Origin: Rhodobacteraceae bacterium IMCC1335
GTDB lineage: Bacteria > Pseudomonadota > Alphaproteobacteria > Rhodobacterales > Rhodobacteraceae
Assembly (NCBI GenBank): GCA_039640495.1
Contig: CP046864.1
Coordinates: 1,550,001-1,614,000 of the forward strand
Direction: 5' to 3'
DNA length: 64,000 nt
Below the pieces are notes generated by a model that saw nothing but the letters and a program-made list of their open reading frames with translations, ran no database searches and was not told where the DNA came from. Made by a program: the position numbers and the translations under genes. Below are positions 9,601 through 19,431 of this stretch, piece after piece. How positions within the stretch are numbered: position 1 is the first letter of the stretch; each line of letters begins with the position of its first letter.

Positions 9601-9774
9601 TTACCCGAGCATAAGCAACAAGGATTTGCCTCTGTCTGTTGCCTGATTTTTACTATCCACGAAATTGGATTGTTTCAACCACTCCCAAACCAGATCGTCT
9701 ACATCGGTCAGCAGGTATTCTCGTCCGTATTGAACGAGTTCATCTATAAAATGTCGATCCCGTGTTTCATTCAT
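9601..9774 (-). CDS. Small acidic hypothetical protein (57 aa)
   Basis: A complete short frame from ATG (MNETRDRHFIDELVQYGRE...) to TAA, with a GGAG site about 8 bases upstream. The composition is soluble and helical (DVDDLVWEWLKQ), with no membrane segment or Cys. No family is recognised. It lies in the same orientation as the other small gene at 9284-9454, about 150 bases away, and the two could be transcribed together. Confidence 0.45.
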   Translation of the reverse strand: MNETRDRHFIDELVQYGREYLLTDVDDLVWEWLKQSNFVDSKNQATDRGKSLLLMLG

Positions 9775-10099
9775 AAGTCAGCTCCATAAGTGGCAGTTTC
9801 AATGAGGCTGTTGGCTACGACTTTCTTAACTTAACGACTGTTTTTGGTTTAGGATACGCTGAAGAAGCGATTTTAGATCAATATTCGTGCTATCAGTTTC
9901 ATTAGCTTTAATAAGCCACTGATTAAATGAACATAATCAGATTAAGAAAAACGCAAAGATACAACGAGAAACCAATAATTAAAGTTATGATGTTTTAAGT
10001 CAAAGTTTGGAGGGGCTTTTTATCGGGGGCACAAATCTGCCTGAAATGCCCAAGCGCATCGTCTTTTAAGATTTTCAAGAGGGTTTTTTATCAATGGTT

Positions 10100-10771
10100 T
10101 TAACTAGAAAACTTGATAACGCCAATTTCGTACCACCCCCGATTGAAAAATAAATTTGTACTCACATCCGATGCTCTAACTTTTAAAACGGATCGTGGCT
10201 TCAATATAAATTCTTCCTCATCATATGGCGCACCATTTACAAAGCTATCATATGTAGTGATAAAAAGCGCCTCTCTCATGTCATTGTTAATCGTAACGAC
10301 AAAGCCAACATTTGTTGCATCAAGAGTGGCAAAAATTAAGGCGGACTCAATAGAAGTCATTGCCGCTTCTAATTTTGGGTTCCGCGCCAGATATAATCCG
10401 TAATAACCATCGCCTCTATCTTCTATGCCAAGTGCCAAGGCCCCGGTCATGTTATCCTGATTTTGATCATCCACTCGCATGACCGACGCTTCAAGTTCAA
10501 TATTTGCGGTTGCAAACAACGCGCTCTCATCGCTGTTGCATGATTGTAGCTTTCCGATCATGCCATAGGTTTCTAATATGCCCAGCACCTGACCGATTTC
10601 GGACTGACAATCATCCATGCTCGACGCTGGGACTTGCATAAATATAGGCAAATTGATGGGATCTCTAGACGCGATTACATCTTGGATGTCCCTCACGTAG
10701 AAGGTTGGCGTCACATTAAATTGGCAGGCAGATAAAACACTAAGAAGAATGATGACCGTAAATTTTCGCAT
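10100..10771 (-). CDS. Predicted lipoprotein of unknown function
   Basis: A 223-residue protein starting at the ATG of MRKFTVIILL, which has an AAGG site 9-10 bases upstream; the longer frame to 10828 lacks one. Residues 1-16 form a lipoprotein signal with lipobox LSAC, so the mature protein starts at Cys. The mature part opens with FNVTPTFYVRDIQDV and contains two further Cys (DDCQSEIG, LQSCNSDE) that could pair. It looks like a beta-rich soluble domain held at the membrane. I do not recognise the family with confidence. It sits 0.9 kb from the phage-type lysis genes and could belong to the same remnant. Confidence 0.65.
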   Translation of the reverse strand: MRKFTVIILLSVLSACQFNVTPTFYVRDIQDVIASRDPINLPIFMQVPASSMDDCQSEIGQVLGILETYGMIGKLQSCNSDESALFATANIELEASVMRVDDQNQDNMTGALALGIEDRGDGYYGLYLARNPKLEAAMTSIESALIFATLDATNVGFVVTINNDMREALFITTYDSFVNGAPYDEEEFILKPRSVLKVRASDVSTNLFFNRGWYEIGVIKFSS

Positions 10772-11647
10772 TGGTTTTGCCTTTTTGAATTGGGCTCTTT
10801 TCATATTTGCCAAATAATGTCGCGTCATGACCTTTTTCAGGACAATTCGATAATATGTTTAAGGACTTCAAAAATAAATGAATTTTTAACTTTTTTCGCA
10901 GGCTGATAAAATCTTACGACTTCAAAGGGGCGGTATGTCAAATCCCGTTCGTGGCCAGTTCAAAAAAAACATTTGGTAAAAGCGCGGCGAATAGCAGCTT
11001 TAGGGCCAATACCCGCCCAAGTTTTTTCACTTTTGCAAAGGATATCTTTAAACCCAGCGCGGCATGTGCAAGGCGCAAGCTTTAAAATGTAACCTTTTTA
11101 TGTCCAGCGCTTTAACGCTTTCCGGCGCAGCACGACCTCTAAGGCGAGGAGATGCTATTTCATAAGATCACAGGCTTGTTGGGGTGGCGTCATCGGGCTT
11201 TATGCCGGCTATGCGCTGGGGTGGGTTATCGTTTAGCAGGGTGCCGATCCAATTTTCTAAGGCCGAACCCTAAGGGGCGATCTAAATGGGCAATCTTGCA
11301 AAGCTAGAGCCTAGCGTGGAAGAGACCTCGCGTTTATATTTGCCTGTATCCCAAGTCCCGTTTGCAAGGCCCAAAATAACAGATGGATTGCAGCTCCGCG
11401 GTTTGGCGCGCCGTGTGCATGATTTTAAAGGTTGCGTTTCGAACAGCTTATGAACCATTCGAAAACACTCGTTTATCGCAAAAAACAAGTAACAAGCGCT
11501 GTGTTTGTATGGCTGGTTTTGAGGTATCGTGGCATATATCAGCCCCTGGCATAAGACGGTTAATTAAGCGCGCGTAGTCTTTACGTAGATGCAGCAATTC
11601 TAACCGACTCTTCGTTCTCCTGCGGGGTGCGTCACGAGGGAAAGTCG
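10772..11647. other. Gene-poor region before the lysis cassette
   Basis: One short plus-strand frame at 11286-11453 (55 residues, MGNLAKLEPS...) has an AAGGGG site 9 bases upstream and might be a real small gene or a remnant. A broken hydrophobic stretch near 11185-11240 (GGVIGLYAGYALGW) resembles part of a membrane protein. Otherwise nothing is recognised. Confidence 0.35.
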
Positions 11648-12286
11648 ATGTCTGATTTAAACAAAACCATAATGCGGCATGCGCAAAAACAGATCGGGAT
11701 ATGGGAATGGGCGGGGTCCGAAAACAATCCTTTGGTTTTGGCAATGTTTGCCGAGTCTGGCCATTCTAAGATCAAACAGGATGCGGTGCCGTGGTGCGCG
11801 GCTTTTGTGGGCTCGGTCTTGCTGCGGGCAGGGGGTAAAGGTACTGGTTCGCTTCTGGCGCGCTCTTATTTAGACTGGGGCCAAAAAATACCTCTTAGCG
11901 AGGCCAAAGAGGGCGATGTGGTGATCCTGTCGGGCAAAGGCAGCTGGCAGGGCCATGTGGGGTTTTTCAAGGGCCAAGGGGCGCAGAAAATCAATCTGCT
12001 GGGTGGCAATCAAAACGACCAGGTGAATGTCAAAGCCTATCCCGCCTCTAAGCTGTTGGGGGTGCGCCGGGCAATCGCGACGCGTGCAAATCCAAGCGAG
12101 AGCACCACCCTTCAGGCCAGCACGGTTACAGCGCTGGCAGGGGCGTCAGCCACAGCTACGGCGGGTGTGGCGGCCATGCATCCCGCCGCGCAGCTTACGC
12201 TGATTTGTGCAGGTGTTCTGGTGATGCTGGCGGGGGCTTATATTTTCCGTGAGCGCCTGCGCAAATGGCATTTGGGGGACCGATGA
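11648..12286 (+). CDS. Phage-type endolysin (TIGR02594/CHAP-like) with C-terminal membrane helix
   Basis: A 212-residue protein from ATG (MSDLNKT), with a GAGGGAAAG site upstream. The N-terminal 140 residues match the TIGR02594 peptidoglycan-hydrolase-like family. The candidate catalytic Cys is in VPWCAAFVGS and the His in GHVGFFKG, with ARSYLDWG and GDVVIL between them. A linker rich in Ala and Thr leads to one transmembrane helix (LTLICAGVLVMLAGAYIF) and a basic tail. Known relatives cut peptide cross-links of the cell wall. The C-terminal helix suggests membrane tethering or a holin-like role. Its stop overlaps the next ATG, making the first gene of a three-gene lysis cassette. Confidence 0.8.
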   Translation: MSDLNKTIMRHAQKQIGIWEWAGSENNPLVLAMFAESGHSKIKQDAVPWCAAFVGSVLLRAGGKGTGSLLARSYLDWGQKIPLSEAKEGDVVILSGKGSWQGHVGFFKGQGAQKINLLGGNQNDQVNVKAYPASKLLGVRRAIATRANPSESTTLQASTVTALAGASATATAGVAAMHPAAQLTLICAGVLVMLAGAYIFRERLRKWHLGDR

Positions 12287-12519
12287 TTGCGCGGGTTAAA
12301 ACATGGCTTGCGCTGGCGGGTGCCTTTGTTCTGGCCATGCTCGGCGCATTTTTATGGGGCGCTGCCAAACAGAAATCAAACCAGAAGATCCGCGATTTAA
12401 AAGCGCGGGTGTCAGTGCTTCAAAACTCAAAGGAGATTGAAGATGAGATGGATCTTATGTCTGATGATGCTGTCTCTGATGAGCTTGGCAAGTGGATGCG
12501 CGACCGTGATCAGCGGTGA
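12283..12519 (+). CDS. Candidate i-spanin (Rz-like inner-membrane lysis protein)
   Basis: A 78-residue protein. It has an N-terminal transmembrane helix (about residues 7-27, WLALAGAFVLAMLGAFLWGA), then a charged coiled-coil-like region (KQKSNQKIRDLKARVSVLQNSKEIEDEMD). The ATG overlaps the endolysin stop (ATGA). One N-terminal helix plus a periplasmic coiled coil is the usual inner-membrane spanin design. Together with the overlapping lipoprotein downstream it would fuse the inner and outer membranes in the last lysis step. Identity rests on topology and gene order rather than sequence similarity. Confidence 0.7.
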   Translation: MIARVKTWLALAGAFVLAMLGAFLWGAAKQKSNQKIRDLKARVSVLQNSKEIEDEMDLMSDDAVSDELGKWMRDRDQR

Positions 12520-12634
12520 GTGCCTTTGGGCAGAGCCTCTTCGCCCCTCGGTGCGTGATATTCTGACGATTGGCACCCAGCGGCAAATTTTGGCCCATAA
12601 TCAAAAAGGCGTCAAATTTTGCGATTGGGAATGA
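12443..12634 (+). CDS. Candidate o-spanin (Rz1-like outer-membrane lipoprotein), nested
   Basis: A 63-residue lipoprotein in another frame, starting inside the i-spanin gene. ATG is at 12443, with a near-ideal AAGGAGATTGAAG ribosome site. The signal peptide MRWILCLMMLSLM leads to lipobox LASGC. The mature part holds ECLWAEPLRPS, RQILAHN and a final FCDWE, as in Rz1-like proteins of alphaproteobacterial prophages. About 77 bases overlap the upstream gene. The nested arrangement is typical of two-component spanins. The mature protein would sit in the outer membrane and bind the i-spanin. Confidence 0.78.
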   Translation: MRWILCLMMLSLMSLASGCATVISGECLWAEPLRPSVRDILTIGTQRQILAHNQKGVKFCDWE

Positions 12635-13273
12635 TTTTAGCGCTTTGATTGAGCCTAGCCTCGGATCTGTTGCGGAATAATGCGAAATGACATCCTGAGT
12701 GTGATCGGTTGCACACAATTAGAGTGAGATAGGACAATGAGAAGTTTTATCATTTGTCCTATCTTCCCATTAATACTGACCTCAATTCGAAAGCTTCGAT
12801 ACATTTGTTTGTGGTATTATGTGCTGCTGTCTTTGAATTTCATTTGCCCTAACGGCAATCTCATTCTCGGGCCAAATCAAGGCTGCTTTGGCTTTAGAAC
12901 TAAATAAATTATTTTCCAGTTGCGTCAGAAGCTGTTTTCACATGAGAATTTTTTTGGAAGAATGTGTAGAGAGCGGCGTGATTTTATCGACCTCAATCTG
13001 GATCATTACGACCGTCTTCTAGAAATCAAATTGCGCAATCAGATCCAGTATGCCCTTGGTCTCAAAAGCTGTTAACCATTCTATTGCTGTCACCAACCCA
13101 CGCGGCTTGGTCTGCAGCGCTGGCGATCGAGACCAAATTGGCTGAGATGAGGCTTTCTTTGTTATCTGTGTCCAATCCGCGTGATGTATCATTATACCGC
13201 AATCGAAATCAAACAAGGGCTTGCCCCTCGCGCTAAATAAGCCTAAAGGGGGGGCAACAATGGAGATACCTAT
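12635..13273. other. Gap between the lysis cassette and rpsU
   Basis: No gene is recognised. A minus-strand frame ending in DLIAQFDF near 13020-13190 has protein-like stretches but runs antisense through rpsU and has no start signal. It may be a remnant. The rpsU promoter should lie in the last 200 bases. Confidence 0.35.
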
Positions 13274-13477
13274 ATGCTGCAAGTAAGTGTTCGTGACAAC
13301 AACGTAGACCAAGCGCTGCGTGTTATGAAAAAGAAAATGCAACGTGAAGGCATGTTTCGCGAGATGAGGGCGAAAGAATTTTATGAAAAGCCCTCTGTGA
13401 AGAAGGCGAAAGCCAAGAAAGAGGCGATTAAGCGGATTAAAAAGCTTGCGCGCAAAAAAGCTGAGCGTGAAGGGTAA
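13274..13477 (+). CDS. rpsU: 30S ribosomal protein S21
   Basis: A 67-residue protein, very rich in Lys and Arg, beginning [20 protein letters not shown]. It matches S21, including the [17 protein letters not shown] segment and the basic helical tail. S21 joins the small ribosomal subunit near the 3' end of 16S rRNA and helps translation start. The ATG has a GGAG site about 9 bases upstream. It stands alone between a lysis cassette and a decay zone, the only housekeeping gene in the window. Confidence 0.95.
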   Translation: MLQVSVRDNNVDQALRVMKKKMQREGMFREMRAKEFYEKPSVKKAKAKKEAIKRIKKLARKKAEREG

Positions 13478-14089
13478 AGCGCCCAACCGTTGATAAATAA
13501 TACCTTAAGCTTTTATTTGACCAAAAATATATTTAGCGTCGCGTAACCGTGTTCGTGCGGTTACTTTTTGCGTTTTGAGAGAACTGAACAATGACGCATG
13601 CGCCCGATAGATAGAATGTCCGATAGCGCAGCCCTAGGAAGCGAAAATCAGCCTTTGAAGATCATAATTCGAATTTAGCTGAGAACTAAAATATAAGCGG
13701 CAGATTGATAAAATAGATCTGGGGGCAATGATGAAGCTACCCATGATTTTCCGAAAGTCTCCCGGATATGTCAGGCGTGCATGATTGCATTGCGCGCCTC
13801 CATGACTCTTCTTCCACGTCTGTTTCACGCGCAGTGTGCCGCATTTTGATCCTGATCGCCATGCGATGACAAATGTTGAAAACTTAATCATACTGAAGCA
13901 TTATCATGAAGATTTAGTCGAACTGACTTCAAGCGATGTTCAGGAAGGAAACGAGGCATGAAAACTTTCTCTCACTAGATTCGGCGAAGTCTCTGAGTTT
14001 CTTAACGATCAGCCAAGTCGTTTGACTGTAGGATATTCTGCTCATGGCTCCGGTTTGGTGTTAGAGGAAACTTGGTAGAAGATGGCACA
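13478..14089. other. Degenerate region with short protein-like fragments
   Basis: Short open stretches look like eroded genes, for example TNVENLIILKHYHEDLVEL at 13867-13960 (+) and FGEVSEFLNDQPSRLTVGYS at 13980-14040 (+). Stops and frame changes break them. No family is recognised. Confidence 0.35.
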
Positions 14090-15170
14090 CTAGCTCTTTC
14101 TCAAAAATTGATATTCTTCGTGAGTTATGATCCTGAAATTGTCTGACACTTGACTTTGAAAGCTATTACACTCGTTCGGAATAATTTCTCGGAAAAACTT
14201 GAGGATCGCAGTGGCGAACTGCTTTTACGTGAGATAGTGGCGATAATGGGTCACGAATTGCTGCATTTCGGCGCATAATCCTTTGATCGGGTTCAGGTGA
14301 AACAATATGGCGGTAATTGGATCAGGTGGAGGCGGCAATCCGACCGTGTGGGAGCTCTCGGACTTCTGATCCTTTATGATAAGCGGCGTTGTCCTAAATC
14401 ACATGGATCATTTTATTAGGGTTGCGCGCCTCAATCTTGGCAAGAAGATGTGCGGCACTGGTGCCGTCCGCAGTGGTTGGTTCAACAAAGGGCGCATCGA
14501 AAGGTTCAAGGTTGAATGCGCCATGGATGTTCACGCCCCCACGCCCTTCGGTGGTTGTCACGGCGAGGCTGCAGCCTGCCTTGACCCAGCCATATGTGGG
14601 TTTCGTTTGATACTCGGCATGCACTGGTTCGGCGAAATATACCGATTCATCTGCTCTCATCCTTTTCAGCAGGCGCTCGCACATGTCGATGAATTCAGCC
14701 TGCTGTTCAGCAGCGGCAACACGGCGAAGGCTCTTTGGTTTGCGATACTCAAACCCCAGCCGGGCACGAAGCTTGAGGCAGCCAGAATCTGAGTGGTCCA
14801 ATAAGAACTCTTTGAAAAATATGCGCCCCGATCTCAACCATTGAGCTGCAGAACGGAACATCCAGCCATTCAAAAAGCTCCGTTTCCTGCGTCAAAGCCA
14901 TTCGGGATCGATCGCGCTTCCAGTCATCGCACGATAGCGTGTCCCAGCCACCTTCACGGTTGGTCTTGTACCGGGCACCAATGGCGTCGTCGTCCAAATC
15001 AAGAAACTTCGCGATCTGAACGCATCTTTCACCTACATCCAGCGAAAGGATTGTACTTGTTCAGCGCGTCACGCCATGGTCCTCGCGCTGACTGCGAACA
15101 CATGCCTTAAGCTCAAGTTGATCAGAAGAAGAAAGAAAACGAGGACGGATCTTGTAAAAAATGAATTCTT
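14090..15170 (-). pseudogene. Degraded IS630-family transposase (one-ORF type)
   Basis: Pieces in several frames follow the order of an IS630 transposase. The N-terminal part includes DLDDDAIGARYKTNREGGWD and CDDWKRDRSRM. The next pieces are LFEWLDVPFCSSMVEI and the 14394-14873 frame (SGCLKLRARLGFEYRKPKSL, YQTKPTYGWVK, VNIHGAFNLE, LLAKIEARNPNK). The last pieces are DNAAYHKG and HLNPIKGLCAEMQQFVTH, then FRIITHEEYQF. Frameshifts and stops make it inactive. It is not a copy of the intact IS elements at 39.7 and 52.5 kb, because the central region has quite different sequence. Terminal repeats were not located. Confidence 0.85.
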
Positions 15171-15463
15171 CTAAGGTCGTATGTCAACCCGAATAAATCC
15201 GGGGTTCAATAACTCCGAGTATAAAGGTTTCATTTTACATTTTGCGGCGCCTCAAAACGGTTTAGGCTGGACGATTTGCTGTTAAAAAACCCTTTTGATT
15301 GACCATGTATTCTGCGTAAATACGGGTTGAAAATCGGTGTGAAACTTAAGACCGTTCTGGGATCTGCTTTGTGCCATTATACCTACAGAACCATTAAAAG
15401 ATTACATATCTTGAGGCGTTGGATCTGGACTTACATTGTGGATTATATGGGAAGGGGAGATTT

Positions 15464-15922
15464 TTAAGGCAATGGCACGTATAAAACGAATTTGAATAAA
15501 ACGTAAAAGGCGGTGATCACCACTGCGCCGGATACCGGATATAAAATGAGCGTTTTTGCTCTCCAGCCCTCATGCATTGCCGCAATCAGCCCACCACTGA
15601 AAGCCACTACACCTGCGGGGAGAAATCCGATCTTAGGGATCAGGAGACACATCAGAAACATCGTCATTATTAGCAAGACCCGGAGCCACCAAATGCCGGT
15701 TCCAAAGCCGCCTTCATCGGATGGTTGTAAAACTCTGGCGATGAATTAAACTGTCGCTGTGACGACCAGTATAATGGCCACGGTTTGCGGAAAAACTTGG
15801 CTGTCGCGATCAGTATAGCTGGTTGTGTCATAAAGCGTTATCAGCCCCGCACAGATGAAAAACAACGAGGCAAGCAGAGATCCGATCTGTCCGCCGCTTT
15901 TCATTGCAGAAGGGGGTGTCAT
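15464..15922 (-). pseudogene. tctB: TctB-family subunit with in-frame nonsense codon
   Basis: A 152-codon frame that would encode the small membrane subunit of a tripartite tricarboxylate transporter (about four helices). A single TAA at 15746-15748 interrupts it after VVTATV. The frame continues without shift into FIARVLQPS and then LLIMTMFLMCLLIPKIGFLPAG. The ATG (MTPPSAMKSGG) overlaps the original tctA stop as ATGA. Apart from the stop the gene looks intact, so inactivation seems recent. TctB helps form the membrane part with TctA. Confidence 0.82.
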
Positions 15923-17424
15923 TGGTCGGCCTCTTCGTATCTGCGTGATTTTTGCCATTTAACCACCGGCGGTAAAATCAACGTTATGAGGGTGAACAGC
16001 AAAATGCCCTGCGAAATCGGTCTGCCATAAAACATCCCGAATGAGTTATTTGTCGCCGCGCCTATGGTCCAGCCTTGAACAAAGCCCTACTCGGCGATCG
16101 GGCCCAACATCAACCCCAAAACGATCGGTGAGGCAGCAAATCCAAACCGGGCAACAACCCATCCAAAAATCCCAAGGCACAACATAATGATCACGTCTGA
16201 GAGGCTGTTGCGGATAGCAAAAGTGTCAATGATGGTCATAAATCCAACCGTTGGCACCAACACAGCTTTCGCTACAGTGACAATCGATTTATACGCATAA
16301 CGTCCGATTAGAAGGCCGGCCGGCAACATCAAAACCGTTGCGATTATCAATCCATAGATGAATGTGAAGACGATTGAGCCGCTTTGTGTAAACATCGCTG
16401 GGCCGGTGCGTACGCCTTGCACCAACCGCGCTCCTAAAACGATGGCATCGGGCGGTGTGCCCGGAATGCCCAAAACCAGCGTCGGGATGAATCCCCCACC
16501 AACAGTAGCGCTATTTGCGGATTCGGTTGCCATAATGCCATTCGGCTCGCCCTCCCCAAATTTCTGGTCGTGCTTGGCGGTACGTTTGGCCTCTGAATAG
16601 GCCACCAACCCAGCAACTGAGCCACCGGCGCCAGGCAAAATACCCACTAAAGTACCGATAATTGAAGATCGGATCAGATTGAATTTCGAACGCATCGTGA
16701 GCGCAAATGCCTCTCCGATGCGAACCGTTTTCACGCCTTCTTCTACTTTTAAATGTCTGTCAGGAACCGCGATAACATCGATTAAGACCGGTACGCAGTA
16801 CAGACCAATCAACGCGCCCACAACGCCAAAGCCGCCAATCAAGGTTTGGCTGCCAAATGTCAGTCGGATATCAGCGGAAATTTCAGCCACGCCAACCGTT
16901 GATAAAATCATCCCAAAAGCCCCGCCCACCAGACCTTTCATCAAATTGCCGCTGGAGAGTGATGCGATTAAAGACAGTCCAAAAACCGACAACCAAAAAT
17001 ACTCAATAGGCCCAAAAACCAGCGCAACCTGCGACAGGGGCGGCGCCAGGAATAGCAACGCGATCGCGCCAACCTGGCCGCCAAAAACCGATGCAAAACA
17101 GGCAAGGGCGACCGCAAGATCTCCATCGCCGCGTTTTGCCATGGGATACCCGTCAAAGGTTGTGGCAATGGCCGATGGGGTGCCGGGTGTATTCAATAAA
17201 ATGGCGGCATAGGCGCCGCCGTAAATTGCCCCGGTGTAAATGGCCCCAAGAAGAATAAGCGCGGAGGCGGGCTCTATGCTAAAGGTGATGGGTACCAAAA
17301 TAGCCAGCGCCATGGTGGCGGTTAACCCCGGGATAGATCCAATAACAGTGCCGGCCACAACGCCAAATAAAGCCAATGCAAAATTCAAAGGCGTTAAGGC
17401 AGATAAAAAGTGACTGAATTCCAT
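15919..17424 (-). pseudogene. tctA: TctA-family large permease with premature TAG
   Basis: A 501-codon frame of the tripartite tricarboxylate transporter channel. Signatures such as GSIPGLTATMALAILVP, LLNTPGTPSAIATTFDGYP, GILPGAGGS and LGIPGTPPDAIVLGA are visible. A TAG at 16087-16089 stands where relatives usually have Gln (GPIAE, stop, GFVQGWTIGAATNN). After it the frame runs on with GMFYGRPISQG to a natural TGA overlapping tctB. The last 56 residues, including a helix, are lost unless the stop is read through. It would normally import citrate or a related carboxylate using an ion gradient. Confidence 0.85.
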
Positions 17425-17456
17425 CGTTACAACTGTGCGGGGTTAACCAGTTTATT

Positions 17457-18389
17457 TTACTTGATCAGACCAGCTTCGCGGGCGTCTTTCAGGTATTCCG
17501 CAACGCGGTCAGCCATAAAGGCCGGCATATCCGCCGGGCTTATATCCAACATCGCAAAGCCACCATCGAGCATTTTCTGGCGAAACGCAGGGTCGGCATT
17601 GATCTCGCCAATCATATCAGACCACATGGCGGTGGTTTCTGCGCTGGCGGTATTGGGCAGCGCGATGCCACGATAGGCGCCGCCTACCATATCCTATCCC
17701 AGCTCTTTAAAGGTTGGAACATCCGGGAAAAGCGGATGACGCTTTTCCATAGCAACGGCCAACATACGCACCGCATCGCCTTGTTTGGCGCCTACGGTTG
17801 TATAGCCCCATTGTGCTTTGACCTGATTACCCAAAAGCGCCGTTACTGAGGCACAGGTGCCTTTGAACGGCACATATGTGGTGAGCGCGCCGGTCATCTT
17901 GTCAAATTTGATTTGGGCCAGGTGGTTGGCGCTGGCTTTTCCCGATCCTGACATGGCGACCTGTCCGGGGTTGGCCTTCGCATCATTTACCAAATCTGCC
18001 AGTGTTTGATAGGGGCTATTGGCCGGAAAAACGATGGCATCTGGAGTGAAGTGGAACATGTAGAACGCGTTCAGCGACTCGGTTGTAAAGCCTACGTCTT
18101 TTTGCGCAGGTTTGATGATGATATGGGGTAGGTTCACGCCCATAATGGTCTGGCAAGCGCCGTTCAAACCGTTTAGAGAGGCCCAGCCAACGGCACCGCC
18201 ACCGCCGGGTTGGTAGGAAACCACCATTTCTTGGCCGAATTTTTCGGCAAAGAAAGGCTGCTTCAATCGTGCGGAAATATCCGACTTCCCGCCGGGTCCG
18301 AAGGGAATGATGTAATTTACGGGTCCGTTCAATTCCGCGTGGGCTTGCACGCCAAATGTCAGTGCAAGCGCTGCCGCGGCGGTTGATGA
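17457..18389 (-). pseudogene. tctC: TctC-family binding protein, nonsense-interrupted and 5'-truncated
   Basis: A periplasmic binding protein of the tripartite tricarboxylate transporter (Bug family). Features include YIIPFGPGGKSD, YQPGGGGAVGW, GSGKASANHLAQ and the LFPDVPTFKELG segment. A TAG at 17694-17696 replaces the Tyr expected in ELGYDMVGGAYRG, and the frame continues unbroken to AGLIK. The signal peptide (TAAAALALTFGVQAHA) is cut at its start where the sequence abuts the truncated oxidase gene at about 18389, so no proper start codon remains. It is the first gene of the decayed tctC-tctA-tctB operon. Confidence 0.83.
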
Positions 18390-18390
18390 G

Positions 18391-19431
18391 AAAGGGCTAC
18401 AATTTCCACTGAGCATGGCTTCTAAGGGCAGCTGTAGTATCGGGGGGAATTTGGCTACCAATGCAGGGGGCATACAGGTTGTGCGCTATGGCAACACGCG
18501 AGATTTATGTTTGGAGATAGAAGCCGTGTTGCCCGGCGGCTCGATTCTAAGCGATCTCAGCCCTTTGCATAAAGACAATACAGGGTATGATCTTAAACAT
18601 CTTTTGATTGGAAGTGAGGGGACATTGGGCGTGATAACAGCGGCCACATTCAAGCTCATACCGCTCGATCCTGAAACGGTGACCATGCTCTGCGCGGTCG
18701 CATCTCCCGCCGCTGCCCTCGCGCTCTATAAAAAGTTACGCCTCGATTTGCGAGAGAGTATTTCTGCGCTCGAACTGATGAGCGATTTCGGCTTAGAATT
18801 GGTGGCCAGTTGTTTTTCAGACCTCAAAAAACCCTTTGAACAAGATCACAGCTGGTATGTGCTGATCGAGGCAGGCGGCACCAAGGGTATTACAGATCAA
18901 GCTTTGGACGCGATGGCCGCGTGTTTGAAGACGGGTTTGGTGCAAGACGCGGTGATTGCACAATCCGATGCGCAGCGCGCCACCCTGTGGCGGTTGCGTG
19001 AAAATACACCCGAGGCAAACCGGTTGTCAGGTGCGTTTGTAAGCAGTGATACATCAGTTCCCATCAGCAAAGTTGAAGCGTTCATTCACGCAACATGCGC
19101 TGCTGTAAAAGCGATTAATCCGGATCTGAGGGTTAACACATATGGGCATATCGGTGACGGGAATATACATCACAATATTTTACCACCTCAAGGCGTTACG
19201 AAGGCCGCATTTCTAAAGGCAGAACCAGACGCGGCTGAGCGCATTCGCATGGTGATAAATGATGCCACGGTGCAATTTGGTGGCTCGATTAGCGCTGAGC
19301 ATGGGATTGGCCGCTTGAAAACGCAAGACCTTGAAGCTTATGTTAGTCCGGTAAAGCAGCGCGCGCTCAAGGCCATAAAATTGGCACTTGATCCCAACAA
19401 TATTATGAACCCCGGCGCGCTGCTTCGGTAA
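18391..19431 (+). pseudogene. FAD-linked oxidase (GlcD/D-2-hydroxyacid dehydrogenase family), 5'-truncated
   Basis: About 345 residues match the FAD-binding and C-terminal domains of the GlcD / D-2-hydroxyglutarate dehydrogenase family. Visible signatures are GSCSIGGNLATNAGG, VRYGNTRDL, KDNTGYDLKHLLIGSEGTLG, the metal/substrate motif YGHIGDGNIHHNI, and SAEHGIGRLK with PNNIMNPGALL at the end. Homology reaches upstream to QFPLSMASKG and then stops at the tctC junction. Roughly the first 120 residues of the PCMH FAD domain are missing, so activity is unlikely. The frame is otherwise clean, suggesting a recent rearrangement. Confidence 0.82.

Noticed and set aside
13019..13486. 155-codon minus frame across rpsU
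   Set aside because: Mostly antisense of a certain ribosomal protein gene.
14100..14280. Plus-strand fragment resembling an enzyme (HELLHFGAQ-like)
   Set aside because: The minus strand reads clearly as the C-terminal part of an IS630 transposase.
16679..17212. 177-codon plus frame over tctA
   Set aside because: Shadow of the tctA frame on the opposite strand.
15464..17700. Alternative genetic code or amber suppression explaining the tct stops
   Set aside because: Both TAG and TAA occur, and intact genes nearby use these codons as normal stops.
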